From the NCBI RefSeq assembly GCF_017357425.1, contig NZ_CP014571.1, positions 2,976,001-3,040,000 of the forward strand: DNA of 64,000 nucleotides, read 5' to 3'. Below, piece after piece: positions 55,504 through 63,680 of the stretch; the first letter of the stretch is position 1; the number at the start of each line of letters is the position of its first letter. The notes under the pieces were generated by a model. It did not search any database. It saw only the letters and a list, made by a program, of their open reading frames with translations, and was not told the DNA's origin. Origin of the DNA: Arthrobacter sp. D5-1 (GTDB lineage: Bacteria > Actinomycetota > Actinomycetes > Actinomycetales > Micrococcaceae). The translations under genes and the position numbers were made by a program.

Positions 55504-55515
55504 GAGCACAGCCTA
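55501..55515 (-). promoter_or_regulatory. Leaderless promoter -10 element of the MFS gene
   Basis: TAGGCT on the minus strand (55510-55515), six bases, then ATG at 55503. Confidence 0.6.
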
Positions 55516-55531
55516 CGCCCGTGAAGTCCCG

Positions 55532-55546
55532 TATCGTTGAGTGGTG
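55532..55546 (+). promoter_or_regulatory. Leaderless promoter -10 element of the 55544 gene
   Basis: TATCGT (55532-55537), six bases, then GTG at 55544. The two -10 elements here face opposite ways only 16 bases apart. Confidence 0.5.
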
Positions 55547-55915
55547 ATCAGCAGACGTGATGCCGCATTGGCCCTTGATATTTCGATGGAAATGGCACAG
55601 CGCCACGGTATTCCGTCCAGGCTTTCCGAAGCCGAACTCCGCGACATGCAAGACAATCCCCCCGCTTGGTTGGTGCAGTCGCGCGCCAACCGTACCGGCA
55701 AACGCCCCGTCTGGGTCCATCTGACCTGTGCCGTGTGCGGCTATTCCGAGGCCATTAGGCCCAAAAAGTGGTGGCCGGACTTTTCCTTCGTCTATTGCGG
55801 TAGCCACCGGAGCAGTGACCTTCCCAAGCTCTTCCTCGGGGAAGTACGCAGCGAATACGAGGGGGTCGGCAGCCGCTTCGTGGGCGTCGTCGATGTTCCG
55901 GAGAGCAAGGCCTAG
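55544..55915 (+). CDS. Unrecognised 123-residue protein with a possible zinc site
   Basis: I do not recognise this family. The product has an N-terminal helical part (ALALDISMEMAQRHGI), a Trp-rich middle, and the pair LTCAVCGYSE and FVYCGSHRSS, giving C-x2-C and C-x2-H, a plausible zinc ribbon. It has no signal or membrane segment. The start is GTG 55544, spaced six bases after TATCGT; GTG 55541 is also open. It converges with the HtrA-like gene across seven bases. Coding status is supported by composition and the promoter. Confidence 0.75.
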   Translation: MISRRDAALALDISMEMAQRHGIPSRLSEAELRDMQDNPPAWLVQSRANRTGKRPVWVHLTCAVCGYSEAIRPKKWWPDFSFVYCGSHRSSDLPKLFLGEVRSEYEGVGSRFVGVVDVPESKA

Positions 55916-55922
55916 CCTCCGT

Positions 55923-56906
55923 TCACGGCTGGACCATCTCGGAGGGCACCGCAAGAATCTGCACTGGTTTCCCCTCCCGCAGCACGGTCAGGGGGAAGGG
56001 TTGGCCAATGGCCTCTTCGAACAACAACTTCTGCAGGCTCTCGGCACTGGACACAGCCCGTCCCTGGGCGCGGAGCACGATGTCCCCGGGTTGAAGTCCG
56101 GACAGCTCCGCTGGAGACTGTGCAATCACCTCTACCACCCGCAAGCCTTCCTTCTGCCCCGTCCGTACAACGGCACTGGCATCCAGGGGAATTGGCGTGC
56201 TCACCAAGCCCAAATACGCACGGTGCACCCGGCCATCCCTCAGCAGGGACGCGATAATGCGCTGAGTGGTGGTGTTGATGGGCACGGCCAAACCCAGGCC
56301 CAATCCTGCTACCGCGGTGTTGATGCCCACGATGCGGCCGCGGGTATCGGCCAAGGCTCCGCCGGAATTCCCCGGATTCAGGGCAGCGTCGGTTTGGATC
56401 ACATCCTCGATGACCCGCTGGTGTTCGCCCGCCCTGACGGGAATGGACCTGCCCAACCCACTGACGACGCCCGCAGTCACCGAGCCGGCCAGACCCAGCG
56501 GGTTTCCCACGGCGATCACCAACTGGCCCACCTTCAGGATTTCGGCATTGCCCAGCACTGCCGGAGGCGGCGTGGACTTCACGCCACGGACCACGGCGAG
56601 ATCGGATAAAGGATCCGCGCCCACCAACTCCACGTCCGTGTGTCTCCCGTCGGCGAACACAGCCCGGCCGGACCGGATACCAGCCACTACATGGGCGTTC
56701 GTCAGCATGTATCCATCCCCGGTGAAGACCACGGCCGAGCCACTGCCCTTGCGGATCTGGCCCCTCCGGCCGGTGCTGGTCATCTCGATGGCGGCGACGT
56801 GGGGTGTCACAGATTCCGCAACCCGGACCACGATCTCCGAGTACGCATCCATTGCCTGCTCGTCGTCGTCAGGGTCTTGCAGTTCGAAGTCCGGTTCAGT
56901 GCTCAT
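55923..56906 (-). CDS. S1C trypsin-like protease with PDZ domain, no membrane anchor
   Basis: The 327-residue protein is an HtrA/DegP-like serine protease. The triad is visible as His in TNAHVVAG, Asp in PLSDLAVVRG, and Ser in NPGNSGGALAD. A C-terminal PDZ domain follows (LRVVEVIAQSPAELSGLQPGDIV, in two parts). The N-terminus is an acidic stretch with no signal peptide or transmembrane helix, unlike most HtrA proteins. I start it at ATG 56906 after GGAGG; the 17-codon longer form has no site. It may act in the cytoplasm. Confidence 0.88.
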   Translation of the reverse strand: MSTEPDFELQDPDDDEQAMDAYSEIVVRVAESVTPHVAAIEMTSTGRRGQIRKGSGSAVVFTGDGYMLTNAHVVAGIRSGRAVFADGRHTDVELVGADPLSDLAVVRGVKSTPPPAVLGNAEILKVGQLVIAVGNPLGLAGSVTAGVVSGLGRSIPVRAGEHQRVIEDVIQTDAALNPGNSGGALADTRGRIVGINTAVAGLGLGLAVPINTTTQRIIASLLRDGRVHRAYLGLVSTPIPLDASAVVRTGQKEGLRVVEVIAQSPAELSGLQPGDIVLRAQGRAVSSAESLQKLLFEEAIGQPFPLTVLREGKPVQILAVPSEMVQP

Positions 56907-57041
56907 CACATGCCTCCTGCCACCGCTCCGCCGTGGTTCGGCGCTTATCCAGTTCAACCGCCGGCCCTTGGCTGATAGTCCTGCGGACAGTACGCCGTGG
57001 GTGAACGTGGAAGTGTCCTGCCTTGGTGCGTTCGGGCATGG

Positions 57042-57073
57042 AAAAACCCCCGGATCACGATGATCCGAGGGCT
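57042..57073 (-). terminator. Terminator of tmRNA
   Basis: On the minus strand CCCTCGGATCA and TGATCCGGGGG pair around TCG, followed by five Ts. It begins ten bases after the tmRNA 3' end. Confidence 0.9.
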
Positions 57074-57082
57074 TTCCGTGGG

Positions 57083-57448
57083 TGGAGATGGGGGGAATTG
57101 AACCCCCGTCCGATGTCGTTTTGTCAGGGCTTCTCCGGGCGCAGTTCGCGTCGGATTTTCTCGGCCCCAGCCATCCTGCGAACAGGTGGCTGATCCGGGC
57201 CCAGTCATCTAAAAGTCCCGTTTACCTCAATGACGAAGGCAAACAGCAGTGGCTATCTAAATGACGCCAGGAACCGGGGCGATAGCAACCCCGGGCTGAC
57301 GGACTGTCTTACTGCTTAGGCAGCGAGAGCGAAGTCAGTGCGCTTAGATTCGGCACTTATTGGTTTGCAGACAGCGTTTACGAGATAATTCTGCATCCTC
57401 GGCCCGCTTCACCTGTCGCGACTAACATCGTCGAAACCGATCATCCCC
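57083..57448 (-). ncRNA. ssrA: Transfer-messenger RNA
   Basis: The 366-base RNA starts GGGGATGATCGGTTTCGAC and ends with a tRNA-like half, GGGGGTTCAATTCCCCCCA then CATCTCC and discriminator A. The first seven bases pair with CATCTCC. The tag reading frame runs from GCC after AATAAGT and encodes AESKRTDFALAA, then TAA. It ends in the LAA-type degradation signal. tmRNA and SmpB rescue stalled ribosomes. The CCA end is not encoded. smpB lies 112 bases upstream. Confidence 0.95.
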
Positions 57449-57560
57449 GTATTTTGTTACCAAACCCGACTGGAACATCGACCTTGTCGAATTCCCTTCG
57501 GACTACTCATCATAACGCATGCATCCGGTGGAACATTCCACGGGTGCGGTGGGCGTGGCG

Positions 57561-58031
57561 CTACCGGCGGTTGCGCTCCCGCAACTCACGCAGCGATTCG
57601 CGCTTGTCCTGCTGCTCACGCAGCGTTTGGCGCTTGTCATAATCCTTCTTGCCTCGGGCAATGGCGATTTCCACCTTGGCGCGGCCATCCAGGAAGTACA
57701 ACTGGAGCGGCACCACGGTGAAGCCGGACTCGCGGATCTTCTGCGAGATTTTGTCCAGTTCATCGCGATGAAGCAAGAGCTTACGACGCCGGCGCGCGGC
57801 GTGGTTGGTCCAGCTCCCTTGGTGATACTCAGGGATATGGATACCTTCCATCCACAACTCGTCGTTGTAGAAGGTGCAGAAGCCGTCCACCATGGAGGCA
57901 TGGCCTTCACGAAGGGACTTCACTTCTGTTCCCATGAGGGCGATGCCGGCCTCATAGGTGTCCAGGACATGGTAGTTATGCCGGGCCTTCCGATTGGTGG
58001 CCACTACCTTACGGCCACTTTCCTTGGGCAC
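57561..58031 (-). CDS. smpB: SsrA-binding protein SmpB
   Basis: SmpB carries tmRNA to stalled ribosomes. The 156-residue protein has the OB-fold core with ALMGTEVKSLREGHASMVDGF (two parts), HIPEYHQGSWTNH, and a C-terminal basic helical tail ending in RELRERNRR that reaches into the decoding centre. GTG at 58031 follows CAAGGAG. The partner ssrA gene is just downstream. Confidence 0.97.
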   Translation of the reverse strand: MPKESGRKVVATNRKARHNYHVLDTYEAGIALMGTEVKSLREGHASMVDGFCTFYNDELWMEGIHIPEYHQGSWTNHAARRRRKLLLHRDELDKISQKIRESGFTVVPLQLYFLDGRAKVEIAIARGKKDYDKRQTLREQQDKRESLRELRERNRR

Positions 58032-58108
58032 GGTAGAACTCCTTGTTAGATGCGGATTTCAACTAGTGTACGCCAGTGCCGGGGGCCTCCCGAGCACTGC
58101 CCCACACA

Positions 58109-59524
58109 CTAGAGGAGGTTCATGGGATCCACAGCGGAACCGTTCAACCACGTTTCGAAGTGCGCATGGCAACCGGTCGAGTTACCGGTGCTTCCCGAGT
58201 AGGCGATCAGTTGGCCGGCAGAAACGCGTTGGCCGTTCGACACCACAATGCTGCTGTTGTGGTAGTAGATGGTGGTCAGCGAATTGCCCTGGACTACGCC
58301 ATGGGACAGCTTCACACGCCATCCACCGCCGTCGGCTGAGTTCCATCCTGAGTTGAAGACCTCGCCTGCAGCCGCCGCGTAGACCGGAGTGCCACATGCC
58401 GCGCCAAAGTCGATGCCGGTGTGCATGTAGCCACCCGTACCGTAGAAGTCGATGGTACCCGGGGGCGTTGCGCGCCAGCCGAATCCGGAGGTGATGGGAA
58501 CATAACTGGCAAAGGGGTGACGCAGTCCGAAGGCGGACGGCGATCCTGCTGCCGGTGGAACGTACGGCTGCTCTGGTGGGGCCGGACGGCCTTGGGCCGC
58601 TGCTGCGGCTGCGGCCGCTGCGGCAGCCTCTTCAGCAAGACGGCGCTGCTCCGCTTCCCAGGCTTCCCTGAGTTTCCGGTCGCGCTCTACGATTTCAGCG
58701 GCCACGGTGTTCTGCTCAGCCTTGACGCGGGCCAGATTGGCTTCGATACCCGGTTTGGCAGCCTGAAGCTGCCCATTCAGGCGCGTGGTGTCTTCAATGA
58801 GCTTGTCGACTTCGGCTTTCTTGTTCGCAGCCTCGTCCCTTGCCGATTTCTCCCGGTCAAGCGCAGCGTCTGCTTTTGCTTTGAGATCTTGGATCTCTTC
58901 TTCGACGGCTACCAGCCGTGCCTGGGAATTCACGTTCGTGGCGTTCTGCTGGGTCAGCTTGGTCATGGCGGCGTTCTGGCTGCGCATGGCCTGGTCAGCC
59001 AAGTCCATGGACTCGGTCAGGTTGCCGGACTCACTGGACCCGAACAGAAGGGCGATGTTGGTGGGAACACCACCGGACTTGTAAGCCTGGGAGGCGATCT
59101 GACCGATCAGTTTCTTGGTATCAGTGATCTTCTGTTTATCACTTTCCAACTGCTCGGTGATCTTGGCCTTGTTTTGCTGGGCAAGTTCAACCCTGGCCGC
59201 CAGAGCTTCAACTTCCTTGACCGCACTCGCCACCCGGCCCTGCGCCTCAAGCAGCGCCTGCTGGGCTCCGGGAAGGCGGCCCTGGTAGATCACCAGGTCG
59301 CCGGCAGCCTTGGCGATGTTGGCATCGACAAACTCCAGGGATGCCTGAACCCTGGCGGCTTCAGCTTCAAGTGCGGCCTGCTGGTCTTCAAGGTTGTCGG
59401 CCTGGGCAGCGGGCGCGCCCGACAGGAGGCTGACAGCCAGACCCACAGCAAGCACGGCACCCATGATCCGAGCATTGCCCGACGCAAAGCGCCGGCGCAG
59501 GGAGATCGGGTCCAACGCGGTCAT
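58109..59524 (-). CDS. M23 murein endopeptidase with coiled-coil domain (EnvC-like)
   Basis: The 471-residue secreted protein has a signal peptide (about residues 1-42, ending in APAAQA), a long coiled coil of about 240 residues (QAALEAEAARVQASL onward), an Ala/Pro linker, and a C-terminal peptidase M23 domain with HTGIDFG near residue 365 and GCHAHFETW near 452. It is next to ftsX/ftsE and would be activated by FtsX at division. The same role in mycobacteria uses the NlpC/P60 protein RipC, so the fold differs here. Confidence 0.93.
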   Translation of the reverse strand: MTALDPISLRRRFASGNARIMGAVLAVGLAVSLLSGAPAAQADNLEDQQAALEAEAARVQASLEFVDANIAKAAGDLVIYQGRLPGAQQALLEAQGRVASAVKEVEALAARVELAQQNKAKITEQLESDKQKITDTKKLIGQIASQAYKSGGVPTNIALLFGSSESGNLTESMDLADQAMRSQNAAMTKLTQQNATNVNSQARLVAVEEEIQDLKAKADAALDREKSARDEAANKKAEVDKLIEDTTRLNGQLQAAKPGIEANLARVKAEQNTVAAEIVERDRKLREAWEAEQRRLAEEAAAAAAAAAAAQGRPAPPEQPYVPPAAGSPSAFGLRHPFASYVPITSGFGWRATPPGTIDFYGTGGYMHTGIDFGAACGTPVYAAAAGEVFNSGWNSADGGGWRVKLSHGVVQGNSLTTIYYHNSSIVVSNGQRVSAGQLIAYSGSTGNSTGCHAHFETWLNGSAVDPMNLL

Positions 59525-59579
59525 CAGGAGTCCTTTTCGGTTGTCAGCATGAAGGGTGATCGGGCTTGGGCGGTCATCG

Positions 59580-60494
59580 CTAGACCTTCAAATACTTGCG
59601 GAGGGTCAAAAGCGAGGATATCCCAGCCAAACCCGCACCCAAGGCAATCAGCACGGGCGCGATCACCAGCACCTGGGTGGAGGAAATAAAGGGGGTGTTG
59701 AGGAACTGTGTCGACAGCTCACCATTAAGCCAGAAGTGCGCCATCAACCAGAGCGTGACCGAGGCTAGGACTGCCCCCACAACGGCAGCGATAACACCCT
59801 CCAGGATGAACGGGAGTTGGATGACTGTTTTGGATGCTCCTACGAGCCGCATGATCCCGGTTTCCCGGCGTCGGCTGAAGGCAGAAAGCCGGATGGTGGT
59901 GGTAATGAGAAGCACTGCGCAGAAGATCATGACCACGGCTACGCCCATCGCAGCAACCGACGCACCGTTCATCCAGGAGAAGATGCGCTCCAAAACCTGC
60001 CGCTGGTCGCTGACCGTCTCGACTCCCGGCTGGGAGGAGAACGTCTCGCTGATGATCTGGTACTTTTCCGGGTTCTTCATGTTGATCCGGAAGGAAGCCG
60101 GCAGCTGGTCCTCGGACACCGAATCCACAATCGGTGAATTGGAGAACTGTTCCTTAAAGTGCGTGTAAGCCTCAGCCTGGGATTCGAACTGGAAATCGTT
60201 GATGTATTGCTTGACCGCCGGCGACTCAAGCATGGCCTGCAGGTTTTCCTGCTGCTCCTGGGTGGCCGGACCCGAAGCGCAGCCCACCGCCGTCGAACCG
60301 TCGTTGCAAAGGAAGACCGCCACCTGGACTTTGTCGTACCAGTAGCCCTTCATCTGGTTGATCTGCATCTGCAGCATGCCGGCCGCACCGACGAATGTCA
60401 GGGAAACGAACGTTACCAGGACCACTGAAATGACCATGGAAAGGTTCCGGCGCAAGCCACTGCCGATTTCCCCCAGGATGAACAGGAGCCTCAC
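59580..60494 (-). CDS. ftsX: Cell division ABC transporter permease-like FtsX
   Basis: FtsX transmits cytoplasmic FtsE signals to a wall hydrolase outside. The 304-residue protein has an N-terminal helix (about 20-42), a large extracellular loop with two cysteines ([10 protein letters not shown], residues 63-72), and three further helices. It overlaps the ftsE stop by four bases. The M23 gene lies 55 bases downstream. Confidence 0.95.
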   Translation of the reverse strand: MRLLFILGEIGSGLRRNLSMVISVVLVTFVSLTFVGAAGMLQMQINQMKGYWYDKVQVAVFLCNDGSTAVGCASGPATQEQQENLQAMLESPAVKQYINDFQFESQAEAYTHFKEQFSNSPIVDSVSEDQLPASFRINMKNPEKYQIISETFSSQPGVETVSDQRQVLERIFSWMNGASVAAMGVAVVMIFCAVLLITTTIRLSAFSRRRETGIMRLVGASKTVIQLPFILEGVIAAVVGAVLASVTLWLMAHFWLNGELSTQFLNTPFISSTQVLVIAPVLIALGAGLAGISSLLTLRKYLKV

Positions 60495-61255
60495 AGCTGC
60501 GCCCCCTGTGCACGGTTGAGTTCCTCGCCGCTGGCATCCCGCAGGCGGCGCGATTCGCCAACCACCGGAATCATCGAGGTGTAGAGCGCCTTGGCTTCGT
60601 CCCGAATAACCTTGCCGTTCTTGAGCTCCACCACCCGGCGGCGCATTTCATTGACGATGTCGTCGTCGTGGGTTGCCATGACTACTGTGGTGCCGTTCTG
60701 GTTGATCTTGTCCAGGACTCCCATGATTCCCATCGAGGTGATGGGGTCCAGGTTGCCGGTCGGTTCGTCAGCCAGCAGGATGCCGGGACGGTTTACGACG
60801 GCGCGGGCGATGGCCACACGTTGCTGCTCGCCACCTGAAAGTTCGTGGGGCATGCGCCGCTCCTTGCCCTCCAGGCCAACAGTCTTCAGGACCTCAGGAA
60901 CGGTTTCGCGGATTATTGAACGGCTCTTGCCAATCACCTGCATCGCGAAGGCAACGTTGGCGAAGACATTCTTCTGCGGGAGCAGGCGGAAGTCCTGGAA
61001 CACCACGCCGATGCCGCGACGAAGCTTGGGTACACGCCAGCTCGAAATGTTGGCAACGTTCTGCCCGGCAACATACACAGACCCGGACGAGGCTTTGTCT
61101 TCCTTCAGGATCAAGCGAAGAAAAGTGGACTTGCCTGAGCCCGAAGCACCTACGAGGAAGGTGAATTCGCCGCGGTTGATCTCAAGGCTGACAGAGTCGA
61201 GCGCCGGTCGGGCATTCTGCTCGTAGACCTTGGTGACATTCTCAAATCTGATCAT
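60491..61255 (-). CDS. ftsE: Cell division ATP-binding protein FtsE
   Basis: The 254-residue ABC ATPase has Walker [16 protein letters not shown] near residue 36, signature [16 protein letters not shown] near 140, and Walker [13 protein letters not shown]. It pairs with FtsX. The C-terminal tail from about residue 225 is a short extension with no clear domain. The ATG at 61255 starts the ftsE-ftsX pair. Confidence 0.96.
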   Translation of the reverse strand: MIRFENVTKVYEQNARPALDSVSLEINRGEFTFLVGASGSGKSTFLRLILKEDKASSGSVYVAGQNVANISSWRVPKLRRGIGVVFQDFRLLPQKNVFANVAFAMQVIGKSRSIIRETVPEVLKTVGLEGKERRMPHELSGGEQQRVAIARAVVNRPGILLADEPTGNLDPITSMGIMGVLDKINQNGTTVVMATHDDDIVNEMRRRVVELKNGKVIRDEAKALYTSMIPVVGESRRLRDASGEELNRAQGAQL

Positions 61256-61365
61256 GGCCCTTTAGAACCCCGCCGGACATGACATAGTCGCCCAGTCCAA
61301 CAGCCGGAGCGCGGGCTTTCGATGGGGGAAGTGAGAGCACCGGCCACTCGACTATACGCACGGGC

Positions 61366-61384
61366 AGCCCGGATTTACCGGGCT
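61366..61384. repeat. Short hairpin between prfB and ftsE
   Basis: AGCCCGG and CCGGGCT pair around ATTTA. It may be a weak terminator after prfB. Confidence 0.4.
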
Positions 61385-61445
61385 TTGGAGGGTGTGTCGC
61401 GGAATCCAGAGCGTTGGCGCGAACCGGACTCCGCCCTTCTCCGTC

Positions 61446-62564
61446 CTAGCCGGCTGCCGCGTTGCGGTTGCCTGTACGCCAACGGATGCCGGCGTCAATG
61501 AAGTCATCGATGTCGCCGTCCAGGACTGCTGAGGTGTTGCCTACTTCATGTTCCGTTCGCAGATCTTTGACCATCTGGTACGGGTTGAGGACGTAGGAGC
61601 GCATCTGGTCACCCCAGGACGCCTTGACGTCTCCGGCCAAGGCCTTCTTTTCCGCGTCCTCCTGTTCCTTCTTGACCAGCAGCAATCGGGACTGAAGCAC
61701 GCGCATGGCAGCGGCACGGTTCTGAAGCTGTGACTTTTCGTTCTGCATCGAGACCACAATGCCCGTGGGGATGTGAGTCAACCGCACTGCCGAGTCGGTG
61801 GTGTTGACCGACTGGCCTCCGGGCCCCGAGGAACGGAAGACGTCAACACGAATTTCGTTATCCGGAATTTCGATGGAGTCCGTCTGTTCGATCAACGGAA
61901 TAACTTCCACTGCCGCAAAGGACGTCTGTCGGCGGCCTTGGTTGTCGAAGGGGCTGATGCGGACCAACCGGTGTGTTCCTGCTTCGACGCTCAACGTGCC
62001 GAACGCGTACGGCGCCTTGACCTCAAACGTGGCGGATTTCAGTCCCGCCTCCTCGGCATAGGACGTATCCATCACGGTGGTGGGGTACCCGTGGCGTTCT
62101 GCCCAGCGCAGGTACATCCGCATCAGCATCTCGGCGAAATCTGCCGCGTCAACTCCACCGGCACCCGCACGGATGGTAACCACCGCTTCGCGTTCGTCGT
62201 ACTCGCCTGCCAACAGCGTGGTGATTTCGAGTTCCGCCAGAGCCTTGCGAATGGACGCCAACTCCTTGGCAGCCTCCGCCATGGAGTCTTCGTCGCCCTC
62301 GTCCTGGCCGAGTTCCACCAGGACTTCAAGGTCGTCGATCCGGGAGTCCAGCTTGGAAAGACGCTCAACTTCGGACTGCCGGTGTGACAACCGCGAAGTT
62401 ATCACCTGGGCAGAAGCCGGGTCATCCCAAAGGTCCGGGGCTCCGGCTTGCTCGCTCAGTTCAGCGATCTCAGCCTTTAGTGCATCAACATCGGTAACGT
62501 TCTCGATGGAGCTGTAAGTTGCGCGAAGTGCGCGGATTTCTGCGGGAAAATCTATCTCAGCCAT
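61446..62564 (-). CDS. prfB: Peptide chain release factor 2
   Basis: RF2 reads UAA and UGA. The recognition tripeptide is SPF in [15 protein letters not shown] and the catalytic motif is in [17 protein letters not shown]. The gene is one continuous frame of 372 codons, so it lacks the programmed +1 frameshift of many bacterial prfB genes. ATG at 62564 follows GGGAGGACC. It lies 190 bases upstream of ftsE, a conserved position. Confidence 0.97.
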   Translation of the reverse strand: MAEIDFPAEIRALRATYSSIENVTDVDALKAEIAELSEQAGAPDLWDDPASAQVITSRLSHRQSEVERLSKLDSRIDDLEVLVELGQDEGDEDSMAEAAKELASIRKALAELEITTLLAGEYDEREAVVTIRAGAGGVDAADFAEMLMRMYLRWAERHGYPTTVMDTSYAEEAGLKSATFEVKAPYAFGTLSVEAGTHRLVRISPFDNQGRRQTSFAAVEVIPLIEQTDSIEIPDNEIRVDVFRSSGPGGQSVNTTDSAVRLTHIPTGIVVSMQNEKSQLQNRAAAMRVLQSRLLLVKKEQEDAEKKALAGDVKASWGDQMRSYVLNPYQMVKDLRTEHEVGNTSAVLDGDIDDFIDAGIRWRTGNRNAAAG

Positions 62565-62640
62565 GGTCCTCCCAGCGTACGCTATCCATCACGCTCCCCC
62601 GACGGCTCCGTTCTTTCCTGCCGGACCATGACCCGGACCG

Positions 62641-63093
62641 TTACTGCGTTAAAGATGAGCGGGCGACCGATCGGGCCTCAACCAGGATCCCGTCCGGCAG
62701 GAGGAAGCTGATGACCGGAGGATGGGCCACAGCGGTAAGGACCACTACGGCTGTGCCGCCGGGCTCGCTGCCAGTGCCGGCCGCCAGGGCAAGGCGGTCA
62801 TGATGGGAAGAGGCGCCAGTGCCGGAGAGGTAGGAGGCTGCCCCGGACCGCACGCGCTCATCCACCAACGACGGTTCAGGGCGGCTCCCGGCCCCTATAT
62901 CCCCCACCATGAAGGAGTCGGCAGCGGCAAGCGCTGCTCCGTCCGCCAGCGACAACAGTTTCTTGTGCTCCAAATAGACCGCCGAGACGGCCATGACCAC
63001 TGTTGCCAGAAGGAGCGCAAGCACAACGAAGCCAATAATGAGAACGGCGATCTGGCCGTCTTCGCGGGTTTTTCCGTTGAGCAGCGTCGTCAC
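62641..63093 (-). CDS. TadG-like pilus assembly protein (Flp/Tad)
   Basis: The 150-residue protein has one N-terminal helix after a short basic part (GQIAVLIIGFVVLALLLATV) and the Tad-family motif LSLADGAALAAADSF shortly after it. It resembles the pilin-like Tad/TadG proteins. Its start overlaps the next TadE-like gene by four bases. Confidence 0.85.
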   Translation of the reverse strand: MTTLLNGKTREDGQIAVLIIGFVVLALLLATVVMAVSAVYLEHKKLLSLADGAALAAADSFMVGDIGAGSRPEPSLVDERVRSGAASYLSGTGASSHHDRLALAAGTGSEPGGTAVVVLTAVAHPPVISFLLPDGILVEARSVARSSLTQ

Positions 63094-63680
63094 AGGAAGC
63101 GCCCCACTGCTTGAGTGGCCGATGCACTCAACCTGGCGGCACTCAAGCCCACTGTGTCTCCAAAGGGCATCAGGGGCAAGGGAACATCGAGGGTGACCGT
63201 CACCGTCACCTTTGCTCCAGCCGACAGACAGTCCGCTCTGTCACACGACACCTCAACCCTGGCGTTGTCCGGGGTATGCCCGTAGTCCCCCAGGGCAAGG
63301 AAGACTGCCCGTTCCGCCGCCGCCCCGGCATCGGCAAGCTCATCCCGCGCCACAAACACCTTCGCGGCTTGGTCGGCGGCCCCGACCACCGCAAAAGACC
63401 CCCCTTGGATCTGTCCCACCGTCACCACGAAATAGACCACGGGAACCATGAGCAGTACAGCCAGGAACGTAAATTCCACTACGGCACTTCCCTGTTCGCC
63501 CCCAAGCGCCCCCGCGCCTGGCCCGAACCTCCTGGCGGGCACCCCGACTCGATCCCCGGCGGGCACCCCAAGGGAACCGTCAGCGGGCACCCCGGCCGGC
63601 CCGGCAGAGAGGCATAGTGCCTGGTGCATCCTTTGCCTGAAGGCTTTGAGCAGGTTCAGGCGTGGCTCAGTGTGCTGCAT
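63090..63680 (-). CDS. TadE-family minor pseudopilin, long N-terminus
   Basis: The 196-residue protein has a Pro/Gly-rich N-terminal part with three GVPA units (about residues 30-50), then a TadE motif GSAVVEFTFLAVLLMVPVVYF (residues about 63-83) and a C-terminal domain with two cysteines. The Glu in the hydrophobic stretch is the typical pseudopilin site. ATG 63680 has GAAGG upstream. Overlap with both neighbours supports one operon. Confidence 0.85.
   Translation of the reverse strand: MQHTEPRLNLLKAFRQRMHQALCLSAGPAGVPADGSLGVPAGDRVGVPARRFGPGAGALGGEQGSAVVEFTFLAVLLMVPVVYFVVTVGQIQGGSFAVVGAADQAAKVFVARDELADAGAAAERAVFLALGDYGHTPDNARVEVSCDRADCLSAGAKVTVTVTLDVPLPLMPFGDTVGLSAARLSASATQAVGRFL

Noticed and set aside
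56954..57264. Short frames across the tmRNA region
   Set aside because: They run through tmRNA and its terminator, which are defined by structure.
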